Origin: DYJB01 sp963777165
GTDB taxonomy: Bacteria; Chloroflexota; Anaerolineae; Anaerolineales; E44-bin32
Length of the DNA stretch: 46,111 bases
Direction of reading: 5' to 3'
Assembly (NCBI GenBank): GCA_963777165.1
Contig: CAVZPO010000019.1
Coordinates: 1-46,111 of the forward strand
Under the pieces are notes generated by a model, which saw only the letters and a list, made by a program, of their open reading frames with translations, ran no database searches and was not told the DNA's origin. Of this stretch, positions 26,306 to 34,877 are shown piece after piece. How positions within the stretch are numbered: position 1 is the stretch's first letter; each line of letters opens with the position of its first letter. The position numbers and the translations under genes are program-made.

Positions 26306-27589
26306 TTGAGCAAGGCGTCCGCGGAGCCAACTCAAACCAACCCTGAGGAAGGACAAGCAATCGGCTTTTGGCGGCGGCTGTTCGTCCGCAAAGGTCTTTC
26401 AGATACTGTCCTGATACCCGTCCTGGCCGTCTTCACCGCCCTCGTGATCGGGGGGCTGATCGTCGCCTTCACCAATGGGGATTGCCTGGCGGCCTGGCGC
26501 ATTTTCTTCCACGATCCCCTGGGGGCTTTGGCTAAGACCTGGACCACCATCCGAGACGCGTATTCTGCGATGTTCCTCGGGGCATTCGGAAATCCGCGCG
26601 AAATCTCCCGGCAACTGGGCATCTGGATCACAACCGGAGAGAGCAAGGATTTGCTGTCCGCCATCCGGCCGGTCGGCGACAGTCTGTTGCTTTCCGTGCC
26701 GTACATCCTGGCCGGGTTGGGGGTGGCGATCGGTTTTCGGTGCAACCTGTTCAACATCGGCGCTGAGGGACAGCTCTATATCGGCGGCCTGGCGACCGCC
26801 TTCGTCGGCTATGCAGTCCACGGGCTGCCCTGGTTCATCCACGCACCCCTGGCCATGCTGGCGGGAGCTGTTGCAGCGGGGATTTGGGGCTTTATCCCGG
26901 GCATTCTTAAAGCCCGATTTGGAGCCCATGAAGTCATCAACACCATCATGATGAACTACATCGCCTACCGCCTTATGGATTACCTCCTTAATGGGCCCAT
27001 GAAGAGTGGGGGTACTCCGGCCACGCCCAACGTCCTCCCGACCGCAATCCTGGCGACCATCTTCCCTAGCCCAGTGCGTCTCCACTGGGGGATATTCATC
27101 GCCCTCGGGCTGGCAGTCTTGGTCTACTGGTTGTTGTGGAAGACCCCCTTTGGCATGGAGCTCCGTATGGTGGGAGTCAATGAAAAGGCAGCCCGCTACG
27201 CTGGAATTTCGGTAAAAAAGACGATGGTGCTGGCCATGGTCATCAGCGCCATGCTCTGCGGTCTGGCCGGATCCATCCACCTGTTGGGCGTAGACCATCG
27301 CATGATGCCTTCCTTTTCCCCTGGCTACGGCTTTGACGCCATCGCCTTGGCACTGTTAGGGAACAGCCATCCTCTCGGGGTGGTGCTCTCCTCGCTGCTT
27401 TTCGCCTTTCTGCGCGGCGGGGCATCCCGCATGCAGGTGGTGGCCGGTACGCCGGTAGAGATCATTCGCATCATCCAGGGTATGGTCATCGTCTTCGTTG
27501 CTGCCCCCGAGATCATCCGCGGCCTCTACCATTTGCGCTCTTCGCCGCGCGAGAAGAAGCCTGCCGCACCCATGGTAAGCAAGGCGTGA
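26306..27589 (+). CDS. ABC transporter permease, nucleoside type, subunit 1
   Basis: 427 residues, TTG start at 26306 with AGGAGG 7 bases upstream. BPD_transp_2 family permease (NupB/YufP-like): about ten hydrophobic segments, with FRCNLFNIGAEGQLYIGGLA (the conserved FN-I-G-A-E-G-Q motif), FGAHEVINTIMMNYIAYRL (EAA-like coupling region) and RMVGVNEKAARYAGISVKK. Longer N-terminus than usual (cytoplasmic, charged). Forms a heterodimer with the next gene's product. Confidence 0.92.
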   Translation: MSKASAEPTQTNPEEGQAIGFWRRLFVRKGLSDTVLIPVLAVFTALVIGGLIVAFTNGDCLAAWRIFFHDPLGALAKTWTTIRDAYSAMFLGAFGNPREISRQLGIWITTGESKDLLSAIRPVGDSLLLSVPYILAGLGVAIGFRCNLFNIGAEGQLYIGGLATAFVGYAVHGLPWFIHAPLAMLAGAVAAGIWGFIPGILKARFGAHEVINTIMMNYIAYRLMDYLLNGPMKSGGTPATPNVLPTAILATIFPSPVRLHWGIFIALGLAVLVYWLLWKTPFGMELRMVGVNEKAARYAGISVKKTMVLAMVISAMLCGLAGSIHLLGVDHRMMPSFSPGYGFDAIALALLGNSHPLGVVLSSLLFAFLRGGASRMQVVAGTPVEIIRIIQGMVIVFVAAPEIIRGLYHLRSSPREKKPAAPMVSKA

Positions 27590-27599
27590 GGAGATGTCC

Positions 27600-28868
27600 A
27601 TGTCAGAGGCGGTAAGCATAAGAAGCATCGGCCAGGGCGGAAGCCAGAGAAGAGCGACCGTTGGAGTATTTCTGCTGGTCGAAGCAGCCGCGCTTCTCCT
27701 GCTCCTGATCGGAACTCGAGGCATGGTTTCCACTTTCGTGCTCGCCAGCAAGCGTGCCGGAGTGGATATTCTCGCGCCGGACCTCGTCATCCCGACCTGG
27801 ACATCCATCTTCTTAGTTGCGATCGTGGTCGGGCTGGCAGGCATCTGGCAGTTGATCAAAGGCTTCAAGAGGCACACGAACTCGGTCTTGATCACCATGA
27901 TCAGCCTTGGCATCATCATCTTCTTGATCTGGGCTGCCCGGGATAATTCGCTCAACCTGACCGGCATGCTGGTCAGCAGCGTGATCTCGGCCACTCCCAT
28001 CGCGCTGGCGGCGCTCAGCGGGATCTACTCTGAACGTTCTGGTGTGGTCAATATTGGCATTGAAGGAATGATCCTGATGGGGGCATTCATCTCCGTTGTC
28101 GTTGCCAGTGTGACCCACAGCCTGATCTTTGGATTTCTAACGGGCATCCTCGCCGGCATGCTCCTGGGCGCGTTGCATGCGGTCCTTTCCATCCGCTACC
28201 GGATCAACCAGATCATCAGCGGGACCGGGATCATCATCCTTTCCCTGGGTATCACCAACTACTTCTACCGGGCCTTCCTGAATCCCAATCCCGCTCTCAA
28301 CAACTCGGGTGCGATCCTTGCCTCCCTGCCGATACCTGTGTTATGGCGCATCCCGGTCGTTGGGCCGATCCTGTTCAATCAAAGCCCCGTGATCTATTTG
28401 ATGTTCCTGCTAATCCTCTTCACCCACTTCTTCTATAGATACACCAAGTGGGGCCTGCGCATTCGTGCGGTGGGTGAGAACCCAAAGGCTGCCGACACCC
28501 TGGGCATCAACGTGTTCAGGCTGAGGTACGTCAGCGTACTGGTCAGTGGTGCAATCGGCGGTTTTGCCGGTGCCTACATGAGCATTGGCCAGATCGGCTT
28601 CTTCCAAGAGAGCATGAGTGCCGGGAAAGGCTTCCTGGGACTGGCTGCCATGATCTTTGGCAACTGGAACCCTGGAGGAGCGTTCCTGGGATCGCTTATC
28701 TTCGGGTTCTTCGACTCCTGGCAGAATAAACTCTCCATCCTTCAGGTGGGCATCCCTTCGGAATTCCTCGCCATGGCCCCCTACATCGCAACCATGATTG
28801 TGCTGGCGGGATTCATCGGACGATCGCGAATGCCCGCCGCTGATGGAACGCCCTATCAGAAGGAATAG
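27600..28868 (+). CDS. ABC transporter permease, nucleoside type, subunit 2
   Basis: 422 residues; the second of two in-frame ATGs (27594, 27600) is better spaced from GAGGAG. BPD_transp_2 permease (NupC/YufQ-like): SGIYSERSGVVNIGIEGMIL is the family's signature, RYRINQIISGTGIIILSLGI the coupling region, then RIRAVGENPKAADTLGINVF. The N-terminal 110 residues contain three extra hydrophobic segments compared with short relatives. A stem-loop 3 bp past the stop ends the operon. Confidence 0.92.
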   Translation: MSEAVSIRSIGQGGSQRRATVGVFLLVEAAALLLLLIGTRGMVSTFVLASKRAGVDILAPDLVIPTWTSIFLVAIVVGLAGIWQLIKGFKRHTNSVLITMISLGIIIFLIWAARDNSLNLTGMLVSSVISATPIALAALSGIYSERSGVVNIGIEGMILMGAFISVVVASVTHSLIFGFLTGILAGMLLGALHAVLSIRYRINQIISGTGIIILSLGITNYFYRAFLNPNPALNNSGAILASLPIPVLWRIPVVGPILFNQSPVIYLMFLLILFTHFFYRYTKWGLRIRAVGENPKAADTLGINVFRLRYVSVLVSGAIGGFAGAYMSIGQIGFFQESMSAGKGFLGLAAMIFGNWNPGGAFLGSLIFGFFDSWQNKLSILQVGIPSEFLAMAPYIATMIVLAGFIGRSRMPAADGTPYQKE

Positions 28869-28870
28869 CC

Positions 28871-28894
28871 TAGAGGCGGAGTCGCCCGTCTCTA
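28871..28894 (+). terminator. Stem-loop at the end of the BMP/ABC operon
   Basis: TAGAGGCGG (28871-28879) pairs with CCGTCTCTA (28886-28894), nine pairs including one G-T, with a 6-base loop. It begins 2 bases after the permease stop codon. The following T-run is weak. Confidence 0.55.
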
Positions 28895-29150
28895 CGTTGC
28901 TTGAGAAGGTTCGGCCAGACCCCCGCAGCGGGATGGCCTGTCCCTCCTGAACTGCGTGTCCCGTCCCGTGCTCTCCCGACTCTGGATAAAGCCCTGGAGT
29001 CTCGGCTTTCTCTACCCTGCGTCCCTTCTTGGAGGCCTTCGGCTGGGCTTCGGGCGGATGTCTAGAGCCGCCATTGCCGCCAGTTGAACTCATGTTGCCA
29101 AGCACGTCCTACTTTGTCTGCCCTTGGCAATTCTGCTGACGGGGTGGGTG
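28895..29150. other. No recognisable feature
   Basis: GC-rich non-coding spacer after the operon terminator. Short frames only, all low in coding character; I see no gene, repeat or RNA here. Confidence 0.4.
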
Positions 29151-29635
29151 AGGCCGGGACGTCGAAATCCGATCTTCCCCTCCTGGACTTAGCCGTCCAG
29201 ATCGCCTATTTCCGGGAGCGCCTGCGGCAGATATCAGAAGGCGACACCGGTTGCTCCTCGTGATCAAGGTCGTCCTGGTCGGATTCGCAGGTTGCGTCCA
29301 ACCGCCGGCGGCGTTGTCCCTTGCCGCACTCGACATCCCCTTTGGGGCCCGAGCAGCTCTGACCGCCGATAGGGGATTCTCTCATTGCGGCGGATCGCCC
29401 ACGTATTCGGCGTCCCGATCGACCCCAACCCGAAGCCTGATGCACCGATCAGCATGACTCGCCAGGAATTCGACGAGGCGTGTGACCCGGCGCAGAAGCA
29501 GGGGCTGCCCCTCAAGCCGGACAGGGAGAGAGCATGGAATGATTTCGCCGGGTGACGGGTCAACTGCGACGCCGCGCGGCGAGGCCTGGCGCGCCTGGCA
29601 CTCATTCCGGATGCCTCCTGGCTGTGTTGACCGAG
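29150..29635 (+). pseudogene. Decayed C-terminal coding remnant
   Basis: Fragments of protein-like sequence in successive frames: SKSDLPLLDLAVQIAYFRER near 29175, then HVFGVPIDPNPKPDAPISMT and RQEFDEA with LPLKP (29400-29519). A +1 shift at GGG (29519-29521) leads to DRERAWNDFAG, an in-frame TGA at 29554 where tryptophan would fit, and RVNCDAARRGLARLALIP with ASWL. This resembles, from memory, the C-terminal cytoplasmic part of a bacterial ion-channel-like family, but I cannot confirm it. Unlike the contig-end frameshifts, the N-terminal portion is missing here, so true decay is likely. Confidence 0.4.
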
Positions 29636-29823
29636 CGCCGGATCAGTACGGCAGTCTACTGAGGATCACCCACAGACTGGCTTGAAGCGAGCTCAGCAGG
29701 GGCGGGGCGACGTATCCCCCGCGGGTGAGAAGATCGTGTCGCAAGGGAATCGCGATGCAGGCGCTGGGCAACACGGGGGGCAGTGGCGGCTCGGCGGATG
29801 CGAACCGCGGAAGAGGCCGCGGT

Positions 29824-31389
29824 CTACAGACTGCGCAACAAGCGAAGTTCGGGGATGACGAAGGCGATGGACAGCGCGCTGCCGGCGGCGAGGGCCACCG
29901 CGGCGCCAAACACCGGCGCACCCGACCACAGACCGAGAATCGACCAGGCACACACCCCACCGAGAAGCGTCCCAAGCGAGATGCGCGTCAGCGGTCGGGC
30001 TTGGCGGCCCAGCGAGGGGTACCGCCGCGACAAAAGGAGCAAGAGAAGCCCGGCTTCGAGGCTGAACGCCAGGCTGTTGGCCAGGCCGATGCCGGGCGCG
30101 CCCAGCGGCCGAAACAGACCAAGGCCGACGACGACGAAAACAAGCGCGCTGAGCAGCGAAGCGAGCAAGGGTGTGCGCGCGTCCTTGCGCGCATAGAAGC
30201 CGCGCGCGGCCACCTCGAGCAGGGAGTGTCCCGTCAGGCCCAGCAGATAGGCGCGCGTCGCCCAGGCAACCAGATCGGTCCCTGCGGTGTCGAATCCGAA
30301 TGCGGCCTGCACCAGGGGCCGAATCACGATGGCCAGGATGACGGTCGCCGGCAGGCAGAATGCGAGCAGCACCTGCACGGCGCGGGCGAGGCTGGCCTCG
30401 AACGCTTGCTCGTCGCCGCGGGCGGCGTGCTCGGAAAGCGTCGGCAAGAGCGCCGTGCCGAGCGCCGTGCCGACGATCGTCTCCGGCACCTGCATGATCA
30501 GCCACCCAAACGCCAGCGCCGTCACCGCGCCCACACCGAGCCGGGAGGCGAGATTGTCTTGCACGATGAAGATCAGGTTGAAGGCGCCGATGGTCAGAAT
30601 GCGCGGGCCGAGCAGGCGCACCACCTGCTGCAATCCCGGATGCCGCACCCCGAGCCGCGGCGTCCAGCGGAACCGAAACCGGAGCAGGCCCGGAATTTGG
30701 ATTGCCAGATGGAGGACAGCGCCCAGGATGACACCGATCACCAGACCGTGAACGCCCAATCCCGCCGCCGGGAGCTTGAGCGGGCCAAGAGCCAGCCCAA
30801 CCGACGGGGCGAGCACCAGCGCGCCGAAGATCTGGCCGAGGTCGTAGAAGACCGGGGCCATGGCGGGCAGCAGGAAGTGCTGGTTCGCCTGCAGCCCGGC
30901 CATCACCAGGCCGCTGAGGGAGAAGACCAGCGTGGCGATCAGGTTGAGGCGCATCAGGTTCACCACCAGAGCCTGCAGGTCCGGGGTGAAACCGGGGGCG
31001 ATGCCCAGTTCGGAGCGCACGATCGGGCCGGCGAAGGCGGCGATGACAATCGCCAGCCCGCTGGTGAGCAGAAAAGCCCAGTTGCCGATTCGGCTGAACA
31101 GCTCCCACATCGGGGGGCGGCCCTGACGCTCGAGCACGTCGGAAAGGACCGGGATCAGCGCCAGCGCCAGCGCGCCGCCGGAGATCAGGGCAAAGAGCAG
31201 ATCCGGGAGGTTGTTGGCGGCGTTGAAGGCATCCAGTTCGGCGCTGACGCCGAACTGGCGCCCGATGATGACCTGGCGCACGAACCCGAGGCCCTTGTCG
31301 AGCGCGAAGAACGCCGCGACGAGGAGCGAAGATCGGGCGACGTGCGAGAGAGAGGATGTGCGGGTGGAGCGAACGGTTCCAGTCGTCAT
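29824..31389 (-). CDS. murJ: Lipid II flippase MurJ
   Basis: 521-residue polytopic protein (about 14 membrane segments) of the MOP superfamily that flips lipid II for peptidoglycan synthesis. N-terminal family signature: KGLGFVRQVIIGRQFGVSAE then DAFNAANNLPDLLFALISGG. LGPRILTIGAFNLIFIVQDN marks the second half, and ARGFYARKDARTPLLASLLS is typical. I chose ATG 31389, because the frame upstream overlaps the preceding gene and lacks conservation. It lies 14 bp after the C39-peptidase gene stop and is the last gene of the operon that begins with purA. Confidence 0.92.
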   Translation of the reverse strand: MTTGTVRSTRTSSLSHVARSSLLVAAFFALDKGLGFVRQVIIGRQFGVSAELDAFNAANNLPDLLFALISGGALALALIPVLSDVLERQGRPPMWELFSRIGNWAFLLTSGLAIVIAAFAGPIVRSELGIAPGFTPDLQALVVNLMRLNLIATLVFSLSGLVMAGLQANQHFLLPAMAPVFYDLGQIFGALVLAPSVGLALGPLKLPAAGLGVHGLVIGVILGAVLHLAIQIPGLLRFRFRWTPRLGVRHPGLQQVVRLLGPRILTIGAFNLIFIVQDNLASRLGVGAVTALAFGWLIMQVPETIVGTALGTALLPTLSEHAARGDEQAFEASLARAVQVLLAFCLPATVILAIVIRPLVQAAFGFDTAGTDLVAWATRAYLLGLTGHSLLEVAARGFYARKDARTPLLASLLSALVFVVVGLGLFRPLGAPGIGLANSLAFSLEAGLLLLLLSRRYPSLGRQARPLTRISLGTLLGGVCAWSILGLWSGAPVFGAAVALAAGSALSIAFVIPELRLLRSL

Positions 31390-31403
31390 CGCCCGACGAT
31401 GCC

Positions 31404-32700
31404 TCAGGGCGAGGCGTCCAGCGCCTGCAGCAGCTCGAGGCTGGGGGCGAAGCCCTCGTGGTATCCCAGACTCGTGCGCAAGTCGTCGACGGCGCCGGCC
31501 GTGTCGCCGATCGCGGCGCGCGCCCGGGCGCGCCAATACCAGCTCTCCTCAAGCGTCGGCTCGCTGGCGTTGACCAGCGTCTGCGTGGCGAGACTGATCA
31601 CGTCGCCGTAGCGCCCGGTGAAGAAGTAGGCGAAATACGGCCCGGTCTGATACCACAGCATGCGCCACGGGCGATGGTCTGGATCGCTGATCGCCAGCTG
31701 TGCATCCAGAGCATAGGCCTCGTCGAAGGCCAGAGCGGCGCCGGCGTAGTCCTGCAGCCGCACCAGGTTTGTGCCGCGATTGAACCAGGCGAAGAACTGA
31801 TCGCGCCCCGACGGAGGCGAAAACCTCATCCGACGCCCGCTGCGCCGCTGCCTGATTGTTGGCGGCCTCGTCGGCATCCGGTCCCAGCAGGCTCATCACC
31901 TCGGCCTGCCGGTCGGCAGGATAGACCACCAGGTACAGGTAGTTGAAGGCGCGCCAGTGGGCCAGCAGGTCGGCATAGCTCACCGGCAGGTCGGGCATGA
32001 TGTACGAGTCCTGGGCCGTGAAACGTTGCCGGGCATCGTCGTAGCCGGTGATGACCTCGTAGTGACCCATCCAGCCGTCGAAGCCTGCGCCCTCGAAGCC
32101 CTTCTCGACGACCACCGGGATGCCGGCGGCGACGAAGCGCTTGATCAGGTCGAGGTCGCCGCCGACGCGCACGATCACGCTCAAGTCGGTCTCGTCCTCG
32201 ACGTAGCCTGCCATCTCATACGGCATGACGTTCTTGTCGCGCGGGTTGGGTTTGAGGTACGCGGCAGTATCGCGCTGGTCCCCCTGCCAGCCCCAGAACG
32301 ACAGGGCCATCGACAAAGTCGCCGGGCCGCAGTTGTTCCACTTCTGGTACTCGTGCCGAACGCCCTTGAGCTGAATGCTGGCCGGGAGTGGCGTAGGTTC
32401 AGTCGTCGGCGTCGGGGTGACCGTCGGAGGCAGCGTCGGGCCGGGCGTCGAGGTCAGCGTCGCCGTCGGCGTCAGGGCCGAGAGGGTGGTCCGCACCATC
32501 GCCTGCAGCGTGGGATTCGGGGTGAAGACCGCTTCTTCGGGCGGCGACAACGCGTACTTGATGCGGGCGCGCAGTTCGCTGACGCGCCAACCAACCCGGT
32601 CCTGAACGAAGGGCAGGTTGTAGACCACGGCCGCGAGGGCAAGCAGGGCGAGGGCGGCACCGCAACCGATGGCCGCCGACCGCCGGCGGGGGCGAGGCAT
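31404..32700 (-). CDS. C39-like cysteine peptidase with N-terminal membrane anchor, one frameshift
   Basis: About 432 residues. Basic N-terminus and one membrane segment (AAIGCGAALALLALAAVVYN), a Thr/Pro-rich linker (about residues 75-105), then a papain-like C39 domain: catalytic cysteine in KWNNCGPATLSMALSFWGW, histidine in MGHYEVITGYDD, and TAQDSYIMPDLPVSYADLLA. The C-terminal 130 residues are helical TPR-like repeats (FNRGTNLVRLQDYAGAALAF, SWYWRARARAAIGDTAGAVD). The two parts are in different frames; removing one G from the run of four (plus-strand CCCC 31806-31809) joins ASVGRDQFFAWFNRG cleanly. Such proteins are secreted or surface-anchored in Chloroflexota-type genomes; substrate unknown. 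ATG 32700 is 7 bp from the previous stop. Confidence 0.85.
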
Positions 32701-32707
32701 GCGGCGA

Positions 32708-33511
32708 TTATACCCGCAGGCCGTCCTCGACCGGCTCCCAGATCACGTGGGCACGCCGTTGGAAGCGCTCGAGCACTTTCAACAGCGGTGCCCCGAGCAG
32801 CACGACCAGAAGCACATTGCCGACGGCGGCCATGCTGTCCCAGGCGAGTGAGGTCACGAGGTAGAAACGCCCGTAGCGGGTCAGGGTCTGGGCCAGTTCG
32901 AGGCCCGGCAGCCAGGCCAGGTCGGGCGCCTGGATGGCGTAGGGCCAGAAGTACAAGTTGGTCAATGCGCCGTACGCCCAACCCCACGCCGCGCCATACA
33001 CCGCAAGCCAGACAAGCCGCGGGCCGCGGCGAGGCAGCCAGGCGGCGCCCAGCCCGACCCAGCCGGCAGCCAGCATCTGATAAGGAGTCCACGGGCCGAT
33101 GCCGCCGGCCGTCAGCGGTCCGGAGACCAGCATCGTCAGCGCTCCCATCATGAAGCCCAGCCTCGATCCGAGCGTGAAGCCGACGAGCAAGATCAGCAGG
33201 TAGACCGGCGAGAACCCTCCCGGCAGCGGCACGACGTTGTCGATCACTCGCAGAACCGTATTCAACCCGACGAGGGCACCGAGGATGGCGATGGTGTGCA
33301 GGGTCAGACCGTGTTGTGCTTCGGCGATCAGCGCCAGCAACACCAAGCTGGCCGCGCCGCTGAACAACAGAAGGGCAGCCCGCGACTGCGAAGTCGCCGG
33401 GAGCGTTGGCGCCCAGAAGGGGTAGAGGAAAAAGGCCAGGCCGACCAGGTTCATCAACAGGAAGGCGAGATTGGCCGGCGTGAAGCGGCGAAGCCAACCC
33501 GGCGCGGTCAT
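32708..33511 (-). CDS. ECF transporter S component (substrate-specific subunit)
   Basis: 267 residues with about six to seven membrane segments. The stretch FTLGSRLGFMMGALTMLVSG then GGIGPWTPYQMLAAGWVGLG is the S-component hallmark shared with the CbrT/CblT-like branch (putative cobalamin-type vitamins), and GGFSPVYLLILLVG precedes it. The ligand is therefore a guess. Overlaps the purA stop by ATGA. It has no T or A partner in this operon; the T/A module at the left end of the window is a candidate partner. Confidence 0.82.
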   Translation of the reverse strand: MTAPGWLRRFTPANLAFLLMNLVGLAFFLYPFWAPTLPATSQSRAALLLFSGAASLVLLALIAEAQHGLTLHTIAILGALVGLNTVLRVIDNVVPLPGGFSPVYLLILLVGFTLGSRLGFMMGALTMLVSGPLTAGGIGPWTPYQMLAAGWVGLGAAWLPRRGPRLVWLAVYGAAWGWAYGALTNLYFWPYAIQAPDLAWLPGLELAQTLTRYGRFYLVTSLAWDSMAAVGNVLLVVLLGAPLLKVLERFQRRAHVIWEPVEDGLRV

Positions 33512-34809
33512 CCAACCGCCTGGCGCACGACGACCTGCAGTCGCTCGGGGCCCACCGAGATCCAGCGGATCGGCACGCCGAGAAGCGTCTCAATCCGCTC
33601 GAGGTAGGTGCGGGCCTCGCGGGGAAGGGCGTCCCATTCGGTGACGCCGGACACATCCTGCGGCCAGCCGGCGAAATCCTCATACTCGGGCACGAAGTCA
33701 TCGAGGCTGGAGGGAAGCCCCGGGAGGTCAGCATGCCGCGTGCCCTGCCGTTGGTAGGCGGTACATAGCCGGAGCAACGGGAGCTGGCCGAGGATGTCGA
33801 GCTTGGTCACTGCCAGGTCCGTCAATCCGTTGAGGCGCGCGGCGTAGCGCAGCAGGACACCGTCCAGCCAGCCGACACGGCGCGGGCGCCCGGTCGTCGT
33901 CCCAAACTCATCCCAGGGGTGCGACCCGGTGCCGCGCAGCGAGTTTGCCGTGGGCCCGCTGAGCTCCGTCGGGAACGGGCCGGCGCCGACGCGCGTCTGA
34001 AACGACTTGGCCACGCCGATGACGCGTCGCACGTGCCGGGGCCCGATGCCCAGGCCGAGCAGGGCGCCGCCGGCAGTGGAGGACGAGCTGGTGACGTACG
34101 GATAGGTGCCGTGATCCAAATCGAGCAGCGTGCCTTGTGCACCTTCGGCCAGGATGGATTTCCCGGCCCCGAGCGTGTCCGCCAGCTGTGCGGTGGTGTC
34201 GGCCAGGAACGGGCGCAGGCGAAGGGCGAGCTCCCGGTAGGAGCGGGCAGATTCGGCTGGATCGGGAGCAGGGAGATGGTAGAAACTCTCCAGCAGGCGT
34301 GCGGCGCGTTCGTCGTGCACGCGCACCAGGACGGCAAAGGTCCCGGGATCTTGCATCGCCTCGGCGCGCAGACCCAGGCGGGAGGCCTTGTCGGCGTAGG
34401 CCGGGCCGATGCCGCGCCCGGTGGTCCCAAGGGCGCTGCCGGTACGGGTGCTCTCTTCGGCACCATCCAGTGCCCGATGAGCCGGGGTGATCAGATGCGC
34501 CGCCAGTGAGACGGCCAGGCGCCGGGGTGAGAGATCGACTCCGGCCGACGCCAGCGAATCGATCTCTTCGACGAGCGTAGCCGGGTTGAGGACCATGCCG
34601 TGGCCAAGGACGCAGCGGACGTGGGGCTGGAGGATTCCGGACGGGATTAGATGCAGCTTGAACAGGCGTCCATCGACGGTAACCGAGTGGCCGGCGTTGT
34701 CGCCGCCGCTGTAGCGCGCCACCACGTCGGCCTGCGCTGCCAGCAGGTCGGTGATGCGCCCCTTCCCCTCGTCCCCCCACTGCGCGCCGATCAGGATATC
34801 GAGCGGCAT
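33508..34809 (-). CDS. purA: Adenylosuccinate synthetase
   Basis: GTP-dependent first committed step from IMP to AMP, 433 residues. Motifs: GAQWGDEGKGRITD (P-loop-like, catalytic Asp), GDNAGHSV, GTTGRGIGPAYADKASR, AEGAQGTLLDLDHGTYPYVT, GTTTGRPRRVGWLD, TKLDILG and ISVGPER at the end. I chose ATG 34809 because the -10 lies at 34829-34834 and an earlier in-frame ATG (34854) would be upstream of it. First gene of a leftward operon (purA, ECF S component, C39 peptidase, murJ) and divergent from the phosphoesterase gene. Confidence 0.95.
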   Translation of the reverse strand: MPLDILIGAQWGDEGKGRITDLLAAQADVVARYSGGDNAGHSVTVDGRLFKLHLIPSGILQPHVRCVLGHGMVLNPATLVEEIDSLASAGVDLSPRRLAVSLAAHLITPAHRALDGAEESTRTGSALGTTGRGIGPAYADKASRLGLRAEAMQDPGTFAVLVRVHDERAARLLESFYHLPAPDPAESARSYRELALRLRPFLADTTAQLADTLGAGKSILAEGAQGTLLDLDHGTYPYVTSSSSTAGGALLGLGIGPRHVRRVIGVAKSFQTRVGAGPFPTELSGPTANSLRGTGSHPWDEFGTTTGRPRRVGWLDGVLLRYAARLNGLTDLAVTKLDILGQLPLLRLCTAYQRQGTRHADLPGLPSSLDDFVPEYEDFAGWPQDVSGVTEWDALPREARTYLERIETLLGVPIRWISVGPERLQVVVRQAVG

Positions 34810-34828
34810 GGCGATCGCCTCGCGCGGC

Positions 34829-34837
34829 AGTATAACA
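34829..34837. promoter_or_regulatory. Shared -10 core between purA and the phosphoesterase gene
   Basis: Minus strand reads TGT TATACT (extended -10 for purA, 20 bases from its ATG). The plus strand of the same bases reads TATAAC (34831-34836), upstream of the divergent gene. Confidence 0.4.
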
Positions 34838-34877
34838 TGGGGGTATGCAGGCACCGGTGAGGAGGCTGTCCGAAACG

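Noticed and set aside
29636..29823. tRNA or small gene between the remnant and murJ
   Set aside because: No GGTTCRA T-loop with matching acceptor stem, and only short low-quality frames.
29725..31611. 628-codon plus-strand frame rich in Q, E, R, G
   Set aside because: Antisense shadow of murJ and the C39-peptidase gene; composition is that of a complement of a hydrophobic gene.
32375..32605. Repeat-like GTCGGCGTCGGGGTG tract as a tandem repeat element
   Set aside because: It is the reverse of the Thr/Pro codons in the C39-peptidase linker, a coding low-complexity region.
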